Shown piece after piece: positions 52,468 through 62,600 of a stretch of DNA of 64,000 bases. Source of the DNA: Chitinophagaceae bacterium UBA1930 (GTDB lineage Bacteria > Bacteroidota > Bacteroidia > Chitinophagales > Chitinophagaceae); the NCBI GenBank assembly GCA_002337145.1, contig DDFK01000002.1, positions 1,426,868 through 1,490,867 on the forward strand. The letters are read 5' to 3'. A model generated the notes under the pieces. That model had not been told where the DNA came from. It worked only from the letters and a program-made list of their open reading frames with translations, and made no database searches. Positions within the stretch are counted from its first letter, which is position 1. Every line of letters begins with the position of its first letter. A program made the position numbers and the translations under genes.

Positions 52468-52917
52468 ATGAAAAAGCTATTGGTATGTATTGTATTGTTT
52501 GCAGCACTTACAGCTTGTAACAGGGTTAAGAACAGTGCCAAAGATGCCATTACCAAAACAGGCGAAACCGTTGGCAAGGCTGGCAGCGAACTCGTAAATA
52601 GCGTAAGCGAAGGAGCCCGGCAGGCCATGCAATGCGAAGTGGTTTTAAGCGAGGACCTGAAAAGGAAAGGATTGCAAAATGGCAAGATAGATTTTGCATC
52701 GGATACCGCAGCAACAGACAATATATTGGTTGCCTACCTGATTTTTGACAAGGATATTGACCAGAACATTGCTGTAAAAGTGTTTGATGAAAAAGGTTTG
52801 GAATACGGCCGCAGCACAGTAAAAATAAAAGGCAGTAAAGGTACGGCCGGCTATTATAATTTTGTATTTGACAAAAGGGTGAACCTTGAAAGCAAGAGTA
52901 AATTCATAATTGAATGA
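52468..52917 (+). CDS. Uncharacterised lipoprotein
   Basis: 149-aa protein with a lipobox (ALTAC, Cys17). Behind it is a helical stretch (VKNSAKDAITKTGETVGKAG and SELVNSVSEGARQAM), then a beta-rich domain (VAYLIFDKDIDQNIAVKVFD, GYYNFVFDKRVNLESKSKF). The ATG at 52468 is preferred over an upstream GTG. Its stop overlaps the start region of the ABC ATPase gene, so they are coupled. No family recognised. Confidence 0.65.
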   Translation: MKKLLVCIVLFAALTACNRVKNSAKDAITKTGETVGKAGSELVNSVSEGARQAMQCEVVLSEDLKRKGLQNGKIDFASDTAATDNILVAYLIFDKDIDQNIAVKVFDEKGLEYGRSTVKIKGSKGTAGYYNFVFDKRVNLESKSKFIIE

Positions 52918-53681
52918 TGATGGCCAACACAATTATACAGGTAAAGAACCTGCACAAAAGCTACGGGGATTTCGAAGCTGTTAAAGGCATTGGTTTTGAT
53001 GTGATAGAAGGTGAGATATTTGGTTTGCTTGGCCCCAATGGTGCCGGCAAATCCACCACACTGGAAATTATTGAGACCTTGCGTAGCAAAACCAGTGGTA
53101 CCGTATTGGTTGATGGATTGGACCTTGATAAGGAGCCCAATGAAATAAAAAAGATTATTGGTGTACAGTTGCAAGCCAGTGGCTATTATCCCGGTTTGAA
53201 CCTGGTGGAACTCATCAACCTGTTTTCTGGTTTGTACAATGAAGAGGTTGACCCGATGGCTTTGTTGGACAAAGTGAACCTGCGTGACAAGGCCAAGGCA
53301 AAGTTCAAGGAGCTGAGTGGCGGACAGAAGCAACGCTTTTCCATTGCCACCACATTGATCAACAAGCCCAAAATCATATTCCTGGATGAGCCCACAACTG
53401 GCCTTGACCCACAGGCAAGAAGGAATTTGTGGGAACTTGTACTGGCCATACGCAAGGAAGGTACCACCGTTATTATTACCACCCACTACATGGATGAAGC
53501 CGAAGTGCTGTGCGATAGGGTTGCCATTATAGACAGCGGCAAGATCATTGCAATTGCCTCGCCAGATAAATTGATAGATGACTTGGTGGCCACTGGTTTT
53601 GAAAGACCCAAAGAAGTAAAGAAGGCCAATTTGGAAGATGTGTTTATACATTTAACCGGGCACTCCATCCGGGAAGAATAA
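52914..53681 (+). CDS. ABC transporter ATP-binding protein (exporter type)
   Basis: 255-aa ATPase. Walker A is GLLGPNGAGKSTTLEI, the Q-loop follows (GVQLQASGYYPGLNL), the signature is LSGGQKQRFSIATTL, Walker B is IIFLDEPTTGLDP, and the switch His is in ITTHYMDEAE. This pattern is that of the DrrA/CcmA/NatA-like exporter group. The C-terminal LEDVFIHLTGHSIREE is also typical. The matching permease gene is not beside it: the next gene is a YfiT protein. Overlaps the preceding lipoprotein gene by four bases. Confidence 0.85.
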   Translation: MMMANTIIQVKNLHKSYGDFEAVKGIGFDVIEGEIFGLLGPNGAGKSTTLEIIETLRSKTSGTVLVDGLDLDKEPNEIKKIIGVQLQASGYYPGLNLVELINLFSGLYNEEVDPMALLDKVNLRDKAKAKFKELSGGQKQRFSIATTLINKPKIIFLDEPTTGLDPQARRNLWELVLAIRKEGTTVIITTHYMDEAEVLCDRVAIIDSGKIIAIASPDKLIDDLVATGFERPKEVKKANLEDVFIHLTGHSIREE

Positions 53682-53706
53682 TTGCTTTACCTTTTCAAAC
53701 AGCTAT

Positions 53707-54234
53707 ATGGACAACGATCCCAGATACCCTATTGGCAAGTACGAGCCACAGCCCTTTAGCCAACAGCAAAAAGAAAAATGGTTGCTGGACATACAGTTAC
53801 TGCCACAGGATATAGAGCATGCCGTTAGTCAATTGGATGCTTACCAATTGGAAACACCTTACCGGGAGGGCGGCTGGACGGTGAAGCAGTTGGTGCATCA
53901 TGTTGCAGACAGCCATATCAATGCTTACATACGTTTTAAACTGGCCATTACAGAAGAGAACCCACCTATAAAAACCTACGAAGAAAAGCAATGGGCCTTG
54001 CTGCCCGATGTGGAAAGCTTGCCTATCAACGTTTCCATTACTTTGTTGCATGCTTTGCACCAACGCTGGTTCATGGCCATTAAAGACCTTACAGATGAGC
54101 AATGGCAACGCACGGTGTACCGGCCCGAACAGGATGTGCAGCAAACAGTTTGGCATTTACTGGGTATGTATGCCTGGCATTGCAGGCATCATGTAAAACA
54201 TATTACTGCTTTAAGGGAAAGGATGGGCTGGTAA
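53707..54234 (+). CDS. YfiT/BstA-type DinB family protein (putative thiol transferase or metal hydrolase)
   Basis: 175-aa four-helix DinB-fold protein. The metal-binding histidines are in VKQLVHHVADSHINAYIRFK (HHVADSH) and AWHCRHHVKHITAL. GGWTVKQLVHHVADS is the signature of the YfiT/BstA branch, some members of which are bacillithiol transferases. PRYPIGKYEPQPF is the usual N-terminus. It starts 25 bases after the ABC ATPase. Confidence 0.83.
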   Translation: MDNDPRYPIGKYEPQPFSQQQKEKWLLDIQLLPQDIEHAVSQLDAYQLETPYREGGWTVKQLVHHVADSHINAYIRFKLAITEENPPIKTYEEKQWALLPDVESLPINVSITLLHALHQRWFMAIKDLTDEQWQRTVYRPEQDVQQTVWHLLGMYAWHCRHHVKHITALRERMGW

Positions 54235-54264
54235 GTAATAGCGTACAATTATTGTCGCAGCATT

Positions 54265-54272
54265 TATCTTTA
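54265..54272 (+). promoter_or_regulatory. Candidate -7 element of tilS
   Basis: TATCTTTA lies only 7 bases before the start codon, so the transcript would be almost leaderless. No well-spaced -33 element. Confidence 0.25.
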
Positions 54273-54279
54273 CGGCCTC

Positions 54280-55626
54280 ATGAATTTACCGCAACAATTT
54301 GCATTTAACTGGAAGCAACAATTTCAACACCTATCCACTGGCAACTGTCATTTATTATTGGCTGTAAGTGGTGGTATTGATAGCGTTGTGCTGGTTGACC
54401 TGGTTTCAAAAGCTGGTTTTGATTATACCATTGTACACTGCAACTTTAAGCTACGCGATGCAGAGAGTGAACGTGATGCGGCATTTGTAAAAGAGTTAGG
54501 CAACAGGTATGGCAAAGAAGTACTGGTAACTGAATTTGCCACAGCAACGTTTGCCGCAGACAATAAAATGTCCATTCAGGAAGCAGCCAGGAAACTGCGG
54601 TATGATTGGTTCAATGTATTGACCCATCAACCGTCAACCGTAAACCGTTATATACTTACTGCACACCATGCCAATGACAATATAGAAACCTTGTTGTTCA
54701 ATTTTTTCAGGGGTACCGGCATCAGTGGGTTACATGGCATATTACCTAAACAAGGCCCGTTGATACGTCCTTTGTTATTTGCAGGCAGGGAAGCAATTGT
54801 TGACTATGCAACAGCCAATAATTTAAGTTGGGTGGAGGATTCATCGAATGCTTCCGATAAATATTCCCGCAATTATATAAGGCACCAGGTTGTGCCGTTA
54901 ATGAAGCATGTTTTTCCTACCGTGGAAGATAACCTGCTGCACAATATTGAAAGGATGGGTGAAGCCGAAATGCTTTATCAGCAAGCAATAGAATTGCACA
55001 AGAAAAAATTGTTGGAATACAAAGGCAAGGAAGTGCATATTCCGGTTTTAAAATTAAAACAGAGCAAACCCTTGCACACCATTCTTTGGGAAATCATCAA
55101 GGACTTTGGCTTTACTGCCAACCAAGTAAATGAAATTGTGAAGTTGCTGGATGCAGACAATGGGAGTTATGTACAGTCTGCAACACACCGGATTATCTTG
55201 AACCGCAAATGGCTGATTATTGCCGTTCTGCAAAATGAAGCATCAACAACTATCATCATTGAGCAGGATGACAAGAAGGTAGCATTTGAAAAAGGGGTAT
55301 TGACTTTTGAACAGGAACCAATTGGTAAATTTAAGCTAACGGACACCCATACCATTGCTGCACTGGATGCTGCTGACATTGCATATCCCTTACTGTTGCG
55401 TAAGTATAAAACGGGTGATTATTTTTATCCGTTAGGAATGCCCAAGAAAAAGAAACTCAGTAAGTTCTTTATTGACCAGAAACTTTCCAGGACCGAGAAA
55501 GAAAATGTATGGGTCATAGAGCATGACAAAAAAATCGTCTGGGTTATTGGCCTGCGTATCGACGATCGATACAAAATAAAATCCTCAACAACGCATGTGT
55601 TAAGGATTCAATTTGTTCAACAGTAA
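54280..55626 (+). CDS. tilS: tRNA(Ile)-lysidine synthetase
   Basis: 448-aa N-type ATP pyrophosphatase. It attaches lysine to C34 of tRNA-Ile(CAU), changing its codon reading from AUG to AUA; essential in nearly all bacteria. The PP-loop is AVSGGIDSVVL (residues 29-39), followed by HCNFKLRDAESERDAAFVK, TAHHANDNIETLLFNFFRGTGISGL, and DSSNASDKYSRNYIRHQVVP. The C-terminal domain ends with YKTGDYFYPLGMPKKKKLSKFFID, as in the family. Full length. Confidence 0.93.
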   Translation: MNLPQQFAFNWKQQFQHLSTGNCHLLLAVSGGIDSVVLVDLVSKAGFDYTIVHCNFKLRDAESERDAAFVKELGNRYGKEVLVTEFATATFAADNKMSIQEAARKLRYDWFNVLTHQPSTVNRYILTAHHANDNIETLLFNFFRGTGISGLHGILPKQGPLIRPLLFAGREAIVDYATANNLSWVEDSSNASDKYSRNYIRHQVVPLMKHVFPTVEDNLLHNIERMGEAEMLYQQAIELHKKKLLEYKGKEVHIPVLKLKQSKPLHTILWEIIKDFGFTANQVNEIVKLLDADNGSYVQSATHRIILNRKWLIIAVLQNEASTTIIIEQDDKKVAFEKGVLTFEQEPIGKFKLTDTHTIAALDAADIAYPLLLRKYKTGDYFYPLGMPKKKKLSKFFIDQKLSRTEKENVWVIEHDKKIVWVIGLRIDDRYKIKSSTTHVLRIQFVQQ

Positions 55627-55641
55627 GATTGTCTAAGTGGC

Positions 55642-56814
55642 TTAATTCAATAAAGGATTTACTTCAATCTCCTTTAGGTCCATTTCAGAATAGTCCCTTA
55701 TTTCATTGTACAATGTATCCCTTTCAACAGGCTGTCTTTTGGCTTGCTTAATCAGTGTTACCAGTTGGGCGGTGGTCATGGTTGGTATCTGTTCCTCACT
55801 ACCAGCCATTGCATAAATTTTTGTGCTGTCGTCAATGGTACCATCAATATCATTTACACCAAAGCTCAGGGTAAGCTGGGCATTCTGCCTACCAAGCATG
55901 GGCCAATAAGCTTTTATATGCGGAAAGTTGTCCATGTATAACCTTGCCACTGCATACATTTTCATATCCTCAATGATGGACGATTCAGGAATATTGCTCA
56001 TGTCATTATCCTTGTTCCTGAACTTTAAAGGAATGAATGTATTGAAGCCTTTTGTTTCGTCTTGCAATTGCCTTAATCTTTCCATGTGGTCAATGCGGTG
56101 CCAGTATTGCTCAATATGTCCATACAACATGGTTGCATTGCTGTGCATGCCCAAATCATGTGCGGCTTTATGTATGTGCAACCACCCATTGGCATCTACT
56201 TTGTCTTCGCAGATCTGTGTACGGATTTCCGGATGGAATATTTCGGCACCACCGCCTGGCAATGATTGCAGGCCTGCATCGTGCAATAGTTTCATGCCTT
56301 CTTCCACAGTTACCTTGGCCTTTCTGAACATATAGTCCAACTCAACCGGGGTAAAGCCTTTTACATGCAAATCGGGGCGGTGAGCCTTGATGGCCTGCAT
56401 CAGGTCGATAAAGAATTGCAGGTTCATTTTAGGGTGAACGCCACCCACAATATGCACTTCTGTTACTGGTATGCCGTCGTATTTTTTTACAATATGCAGC
56501 ATCTGCTCTATGCTTAGTTCCCATCCTTCGTCACGTTGGGCATATAGCCTTGAATAGGAGCAGAACTTGCAACTGAACACACATACATTGGTTGGTTCAA
56601 TATGAAAGTTGCGGTTGAAGAAAGTCTTGTTACCATGTTTCCTTTCACGCACATAATTGGCAAGGGCACCAAGATAGGGCAGAGAGCCTTTCTCAAAAAG
56701 TGTCACGCCATCTTCAAAGGAAATCCTTTCAAGGTTCAATATTTTATGGGCAATTGTTTGTAGTTCCTGGTCTGCAACTTCTGCAATGATTCCTTGTACA
56801 CCTGCTGTTATCAT
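55642..56814 (-). CDS. mqnE: Aminofutalosine synthase MqnE (radical SAM)
   Basis: 390-aa radical SAM enzyme of the futalosine route to menaquinone. It adds the adenosyl radical to 3-[(1-carboxyvinyl)oxy]benzoate, giving aminofutalosine. The iron-sulfur cluster is bound by C78, C82 and C85 (NVCVFSCKFCSYSR). HIVGGVHPKMNL, PGGGAEIFHPEIR and FIPLKFRNKDN fit MqnE rather than MqnC. Convergent with tilS; a promoter with a perfect -7 element precedes it. Other mqn genes are not in the window. Confidence 0.92.
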   Translation of the reverse strand: MITAGVQGIIAEVADQELQTIAHKILNLERISFEDGVTLFEKGSLPYLGALANYVRERKHGNKTFFNRNFHIEPTNVCVFSCKFCSYSRLYAQRDEGWELSIEQMLHIVKKYDGIPVTEVHIVGGVHPKMNLQFFIDLMQAIKAHRPDLHVKGFTPVELDYMFRKAKVTVEEGMKLLHDAGLQSLPGGGAEIFHPEIRTQICEDKVDANGWLHIHKAAHDLGMHSNATMLYGHIEQYWHRIDHMERLRQLQDETKGFNTFIPLKFRNKDNDMSNIPESSIIEDMKMYAVARLYMDNFPHIKAYWPMLGRQNAQLTLSFGVNDIDGTIDDSTKIYAMAGSEEQIPTMTTAQLVTLIKQAKRQPVERDTLYNEIRDYSEMDLKEIEVNPLLN

Positions 56815-56833
56815 CTCACAAAATTTAATCCCG

Positions 56834-56861
56834 CAAAGTTACATACCAGTTTCCTTCCAAA
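56834..56861 (-). promoter_or_regulatory. Promoter of mqnE
   Basis: On the minus strand TTTG (56861-56858) and TAACTTTG (56841-56834) are spaced 16 bases apart. The -7 box is a perfect match to TAnnTTTG. Transcription would begin near 56828, giving a leader of about 14 bases. Confidence 0.5.
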
Positions 56862-56899
56862 GCAATATGGGATGGTTTGTTTTGTAAATCGAAAGCAGG

Positions 56900-59479
56900 T
56901 TATTGCGGTGACTGTTTTACCATTTTCTGCGTAAGGGAACTGTTTGCGTAGTCCAATCTTACTTCGTATAAACCATTGGCCAGCTTGGCCATGTCAATAA
57001 TGGTATAGGAATCTGCATTGCCATTGTAGGCCTGATATACCACTCTTTGACCAAGCATATTGTAAACGCTTATTGCTCTTAGGCTAGTAGGAGGCAGGTA
57101 ATGCTGAATGACAAATTGTTGGTTGAAGGGATTGGGCGTCATCAACACGTTTTGCTGTTTCAGTTTTTCGGGAAGGGTTTTGGTGTTTACTGCAATATCA
57201 TCCAGGTACAGGTTCTGTCCATGCCCATTGATTGCTTTGAAACCAACTTGTACCTTGTCTGTTGTTGGGGCAACAGCAAAGGCAATGGTTTCTTTTTTCC
57301 AGTCAAAATCTGTTGCAACATAGGCCGTGCTTTGATTGCCGGTTACAGTTGCCAGATCAGCACCGCCTTTTTGCCATATTGTACGAAAGGTTTTGCCGCA
57401 GTCCGTAGAAACAATCACTGCTAAACTATCGGCAGTTGCCGCAGCTTTATAGGCTCTCCAAAAAGAAAGTCTTACTGAATCGGCATTGGTAATTTTCAAT
57501 AACGGTAAGTAGAGTATATCTGTTTCATGAATATTGGTGTAGTCAAAGTTGTTCATGAAAGCTGCAATGGAGCCTCCATGTTTTGCTTCGGTGAGTCTTG
57601 ACCATGTAATATTGTTGTCGGGGTTGGATACACGTAAGGACTGCGTTGGAAAGCTGGGCGATTCAATGCCTTCTATGTAAGCAGTATTATCGGTAATGGG
57701 ATAAACAGGACCAGTGGCCAGATTCAATTGCCTGCCAAACGAATACTGGTTGGCCGCATCAACACTCCATATTTTAAAGTATTGGAAAATGTTGTTATTG
57801 GGTACTATATAGTTTAATGTTGTATTGCTGCCTTTGTAAATAACAGTTCCACCGCCAGGTACCGTGCTGCCAATGGTATAGGTGGTACCGTTGACAGGGA
57901 TGCCGATATTGGCGGTAGGGTCGTAGGCAATCACTACATCATGGTTGTTGCTGTTTTTTGCCCAATTCAGTTGCATGTTACTACAATCGACAGTGCCCGA
58001 AAAATTGGTAACTGGGTTAATGGTATATGCTGCTATAAATGCCTGTGCCTTTTGCAGGGCCTTAAAAGCATTGACCCGCCCCGTTCCCAGTTTGTTGATA
58101 TAGTTGGGGTTTACCGGGTAGATATCATCGGTGGTGGACAGAAGTATGTTGCGTACATCGCTGGCAGAAGCTTTTCCGGAAAGTTTGGATGCAACAAGTG
58201 CGGCCACACCCGTTACATGTGGACTACTTGCAGATGTACCGCTGAAGTAACCATAACCGGTTGTGGTAGTAGTGGGAATGTCGGACGCATCGCCAACGCC
58301 ATCGCCTGCAGGTGCAGCAATATCAACCCAGTCGCCATAATTGGAAAAAGGGGAGCGGATGTCTTTGTTGTTGGTTGCAGCAACACCAATTACCTTTTCA
58401 TAACAGCCGGGATAGGAGAGCCGCTCCTCGCCATTGTTGCCAGCGGCACAAATAACCAATCCACCTTGCAATACGTTGCCACCGCCGTTGGCACAGAAAT
58501 AATCAATCGCATCCAGTACCGAAACCCTGTAAACACCTGGGTTTGTAAATACCCAGCTGTTTGATGCGATACAGGCTCCATGGTCCGCTGCCCAAATCAA
58601 TGCATCGCCAATATTGCCATTGTTGTTGCTGCCTGAAAATATTTGGCAGCTCATTAAACGTATGCCGCTAGTAGCAGTGCCATCGCCACCCGCTATTCCA
58701 CTTATGCCAATACCATTGTTGCTTACGGCCCCCACAATACCTGCGGTGCAGGTGGCATGGTCTTCGGGTATAATAGTGGGTGAGTTTGTTACAAAGTTGT
58801 ATCCTATACCACTCCACATATTTTGTGCAAGGTCGGGATGATTGTATTGTATGCCCCTGTCAATCATGGCAACAATTACCTGTGGCTTGCCTTTTTCAAT
58901 ATCCCACGCATTGCTTGCATTGAGATCTTTGCCAATAGTGCCACCCAATTGACCTGTGTTTTTTAGGTTCCACTGTTCTATGAATGTAGGGTCGTTTGGG
59001 GTAAATGACTGAACATTGTAGGCTCCTGTAGTAGCTACTTTATACAGTGGTTCCACTGTTTCAAAAATGCCGGTTTGTTGGTAGGCAGCTAAAACGGCTT
59101 TAATGTTTGCATTGGCAGGCAGTTTAAAATTGAACCATTGGTTAAGGCCCCATTGGTCGTGCAGGTTGTTCTTTGCATCACTACCTGTTAACTGAAAAAG
59201 GGCTTGGGCTTCCGATACATTGAACCTTTTATTCAGTGCGTCCACCTTGCTTATACCAACATACAGCACTCCATACTGTTTGGTGAATTTTCTTCTATTG
59301 ATAATTGCCTTGTATGCCTGCTTGAACTTTACGGATATGCTTCCTTTTTCAAATGCAGTATCGGGCACTTTGGTTAAATCGATAAGTGGCCGTTGCCCTT
59401 TTAGGGATACTGATTTGGTAAATTGCCCCAAAGCGGAACAAGTGATACCTAAAAACAGTAGTAACAAAAAGGATCTCAT
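56900..59479 (-). CDS. S8 subtilisin-like serine protease with T9SS sorting domain
   Basis: 859-aa secreted protease. Signal peptide (1-18, ending ALGQ), a propeptide-like region up to about residue 165, then the peptidase. Catalytic Asp is in VIVAMIDRGIQYNHPDL, His in PEDHATCTAGIVGA, the oxyanion Asn in VICAAGNNGEER, and Ser in FSGTSASSPHVTG. After it comes a fibronectin-like stretch, then a choice-of-anchor-J-like domain (SFWRAYKAAATADSLAVIVS and LYLDDIAVNTK). The T9SS type A tail is LMTPNPFNQQF, then SVYNMLGQRV and YEVRLDYANSS. Delivered outside the cell or to its surface. The tail closely resembles that of the next protease. Confidence 0.92.
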   Translation of the reverse strand: MRSFLLLLFLGITCSALGQFTKSVSLKGQRPLIDLTKVPDTAFEKGSISVKFKQAYKAIINRRKFTKQYGVLYVGISKVDALNKRFNVSEAQALFQLTGSDAKNNLHDQWGLNQWFNFKLPANANIKAVLAAYQQTGIFETVEPLYKVATTGAYNVQSFTPNDPTFIEQWNLKNTGQLGGTIGKDLNASNAWDIEKGKPQVIVAMIDRGIQYNHPDLAQNMWSGIGYNFVTNSPTIIPEDHATCTAGIVGAVSNNGIGISGIAGGDGTATSGIRLMSCQIFSGSNNNGNIGDALIWAADHGACIASNSWVFTNPGVYRVSVLDAIDYFCANGGGNVLQGGLVICAAGNNGEERLSYPGCYEKVIGVAATNNKDIRSPFSNYGDWVDIAAPAGDGVGDASDIPTTTTTGYGYFSGTSASSPHVTGVAALVASKLSGKASASDVRNILLSTTDDIYPVNPNYINKLGTGRVNAFKALQKAQAFIAAYTINPVTNFSGTVDCSNMQLNWAKNSNNHDVVIAYDPTANIGIPVNGTTYTIGSTVPGGGTVIYKGSNTTLNYIVPNNNIFQYFKIWSVDAANQYSFGRQLNLATGPVYPITDNTAYIEGIESPSFPTQSLRVSNPDNNITWSRLTEAKHGGSIAAFMNNFDYTNIHETDILYLPLLKITNADSVRLSFWRAYKAAATADSLAVIVSTDCGKTFRTIWQKGGADLATVTGNQSTAYVATDFDWKKETIAFAVAPTTDKVQVGFKAINGHGQNLYLDDIAVNTKTLPEKLKQQNVLMTPNPFNQQFVIQHYLPPTSLRAISVYNMLGQRVVYQAYNGNADSYTIIDMAKLANGLYEVRLDYANSSLTQKMVKQSPQ

Positions 59480-59570
59480 TGAAAAAATAATTCAGTGATT
59501 ATTATAAAAGCTGGTGACGGGTTATTCAAAAATACAATATCTGCAAATGAATAATGTAGAATAGATATAT

Positions 59571-59603
59571 AAAAAAGCCCCCGCAAATTGCGGGGGCTTT
59601 TTT
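59571..59603 (-). terminator. Bidirectional-type terminator after the M43 protease gene
   Basis: AAAAAAGCCCCCGCAA (59571-59586) and TTGCGGGGGCTTTTTT (59588-59603) pair fully. Both strands end in six Ts, so it can work in either direction. It lies 18 bases after the M43 gene's stop. Confidence 0.9.
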
Positions 59604-59620
59604 ATTGGTCATCTCTATAG

Positions 59621-62600
59621 TTAGAGCTTAACGATTCTTGAAGAAATTGTTTTGTTGGTGTATTCCAACTTGATGGTGTAGATACCTGCTGGGAAACGTG
59701 CAATGTTAAATGCCATGTAAGAATCTGCATTGCCGTTGTAGCTTGTATAAGTCAACCTTTGACCAAGTGAGTTGTAAACACCTATTCCTTTTAATGTTGT
59801 AGGAGGAACTGCGTGTTGTACATAGAACACATCCCTTGTTGGGTTTGGTGTAATCATGTATCCGTTTGCTTTCAGTGTTGCAGCCAAAGTTTTGGTAGTA
59901 ACATTTACATTGTCTACATAAATGTTGTTTTCAAAGTTTGACGTATTCCTGAATACAAATTGTAGCGGACCGTTAGATAACCATGATGTAAGGTTCACTG
60001 AATCTGTTCTCCACAAACCAGCGGTTGGGATAAACTCTCCTGTGTTAGGAGCATTTGGATCGCCTAATGTCTGTAATTGATCACCCCATTTCTTATAGAT
60101 AGAAGTAAATGTTTTACCGCAATCTTTGGTAATCAATACTTCCAATGTATCTAAAGGAACAGCAGTAGAACCAGGATAGCTGTATGTACTTGCTGCCACA
60201 TCGAATTTAAGGAACAAGGAATCCGATCCTGTTGCAGGGTAAGTAACTACTGGTGTGTACAGTTCATCAACACTTGAACTAGCAGTCGAATAGTTGAAGT
60301 TGTTTACGAAAGCAGATCCATTGCTGTTTCTACCAACTGTTGCTTTGCTCCAGGTTAAAGAAGCATCCGGGTTCCTAACGCCCCAACCAAGTGGAGGGAA
60401 TGTAGCACCTTCAAATGTTTCAACAAGTGGGGCAGCAACTGTACCAGTGTAAGCAATTACTTTTCTCAATGTATCGTTAGCATTGAACACATCGCCAGAA
60501 CCATTGGTAGTTACCAGGGCAGAAGTGTATGCTGTGAATATATGTTGTGTGTTTGTCAAAGCACCTGTGTTACCAGTTAAAGTAACAGTCATAGAGCTGT
60601 CCCTTAACAGGTTCAGGCCAGTGAATGTTGTTGTAACCGGTGTACCATTATCGAACAGGTAGGTAACTGTAAAGCCAGTAATTGTATAGCGTCCGTTATT
60701 TTTAACCCTAACAACAGGAGCAAACAAATTGCTACAGATTACGCCGTCTGGAGAAATGATGCTGGTCAGTTCAATATCCCTGCTGTACAATGCTTTGATG
60801 TTTACATTGTCAATAAAGATATTGTTACCATAAGCATTCCTGTTTTCGAATTCAAATACTAAGCTGCTTGAAGTAATGTACGGTGCTGCAAGAGCAATCC
60901 TTTCATTCCTCCAATCAGAAGCAATTGGTGTAGTGTAAGCCGAAGTAGATGCACCAGCTGTTGCCAATGTTGCACCTGCTTTGCTGTAGATAGAAGTGAA
61001 TGTGCTTGCACAGTTTGTAGAAGCCAACACCCTTAACCTATCATTTGCACCAGTATAGTTTTTGTGGGCAACATCGAAGCTGAAGATGATTGAATCTGGA
61101 GCAACGGCATTGCTGTTGTTGAAATAAGGCAATATCAATAAATCCAATGCATTTGTTACATCAAAGTCGTAGTTGTCGAAGAATGCAGAATATTTACTGT
61201 TATGACCAGGTGTTGTTCTAGCCCATGTAACCATACCATTGGTGCTTACATTCTGCCAACCTGCAGGTGCAGCTGGGGTACCTGTCCAAGCATCTTCAAA
61301 ACCTTGAGAGTAAGGCAATGGAACCAAGTTTGCGACAGTAAATGTCCTGCTCAATGTATCATTGAAAGTCAATTGGTCGCCTGTACCTGAAGCAGAAACT
61401 GGTGAAGCAGTATAAGCTGCCAGTGTATGTGTACCTGCTGCTACAGTTGTTGATGGGAATGTGTAAGAAGCTGTTGCATTTGGAGCAATAGCAGTATTGA
61501 TGGTTACCGGAGTACCAACAACAACACCATCAATTTTATAACCAACAGTATAGCTTGTTATGGTTTCTGTACCACCATTCTGTACGGTAATACTTGGTGT
61601 GATGGTACCAGAACACAATGGACCTACAGCCGGGGCCACAATGCTGGCAACTTTCATATCTCTAGGTACAGTAGGTACAATGTTGATATTGTCAAGGAAG
61701 ATGTTGTTACCGTAGTTACAAGTATTCCTGAATATAACCAGTATTGGGCCAGTACCAGTTTGGGCATTGGTCAAGATAATGGTTTCTTTACGCCAGTCAG
61801 CAGCAGCTGGTGTGGTGTAGTTTGCAGTAGAAGTTGGTGTAGTACCAGTACCTAATGCATTGGTACCAGTAGGACCGTATTTCTTATAAACTGTAGTGAA
61901 AGTAGCACCGCAGTCTTTAGAAATCAATACGCTCAAAGTATCGTAGTTAGCAGTTGCAGGATATACTTTAGCAGCCAAATCGAAGCTGATAGTAGTATTG
62001 CCTGTACCAACTGTTAACGGTACTGTTACTAAATCATCGTTTTGTTTGGCAACAGCATAGTTGTAGTTGTTGATAAATGCAGAACCTGCGTTACCATTTC
62101 CTTGTGCACTCCTTACCCATGTAAGGGCGCCATCTGGGTTGTTAATAGAAAAGTTAGCTGGCGGGAAAGTTGTACCAGTGAAGTTTTCTGTTAATGGTAT
62201 AGTAGATGGAGATGCAACAGTAATTGTTGTTGTTAAATTATCGTTTGAAGTAACTTGGTCTGTACCGCCATTAGGTGCAGAAGTAGTGAACTTGATAGTA
62301 TTGGCACCTGTAACCAGGTTTTGTGATGGGAAAGTAACAGTAGTGCTTCTACCAGTTAAAAGGGTAAGACCAGTAACTGTTACTGGTGCAGATGGAACAC
62401 CATTTACTGTTACAACAGCAGTTACAGATGTAATGGTAGATGAACCCCTGTTGGTTACAGAAACTTTTGGTACAAATGGACCTGCACATTTTGGAATAGC
62501 GTAGCTATTGATAGTACAAGTAGTATTGTTGAATTCACTACCACCTGGGCTTACTACAAAGTCAGGTGTGATATCAAGGGCTGGCGCACTTGGAGGAGGA

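Noticed and set aside
57941..58564. 207-aa plus-strand frame
   Set aside because: Antisense shadow of the S8 protease gene; the protease motifs decide the strand.
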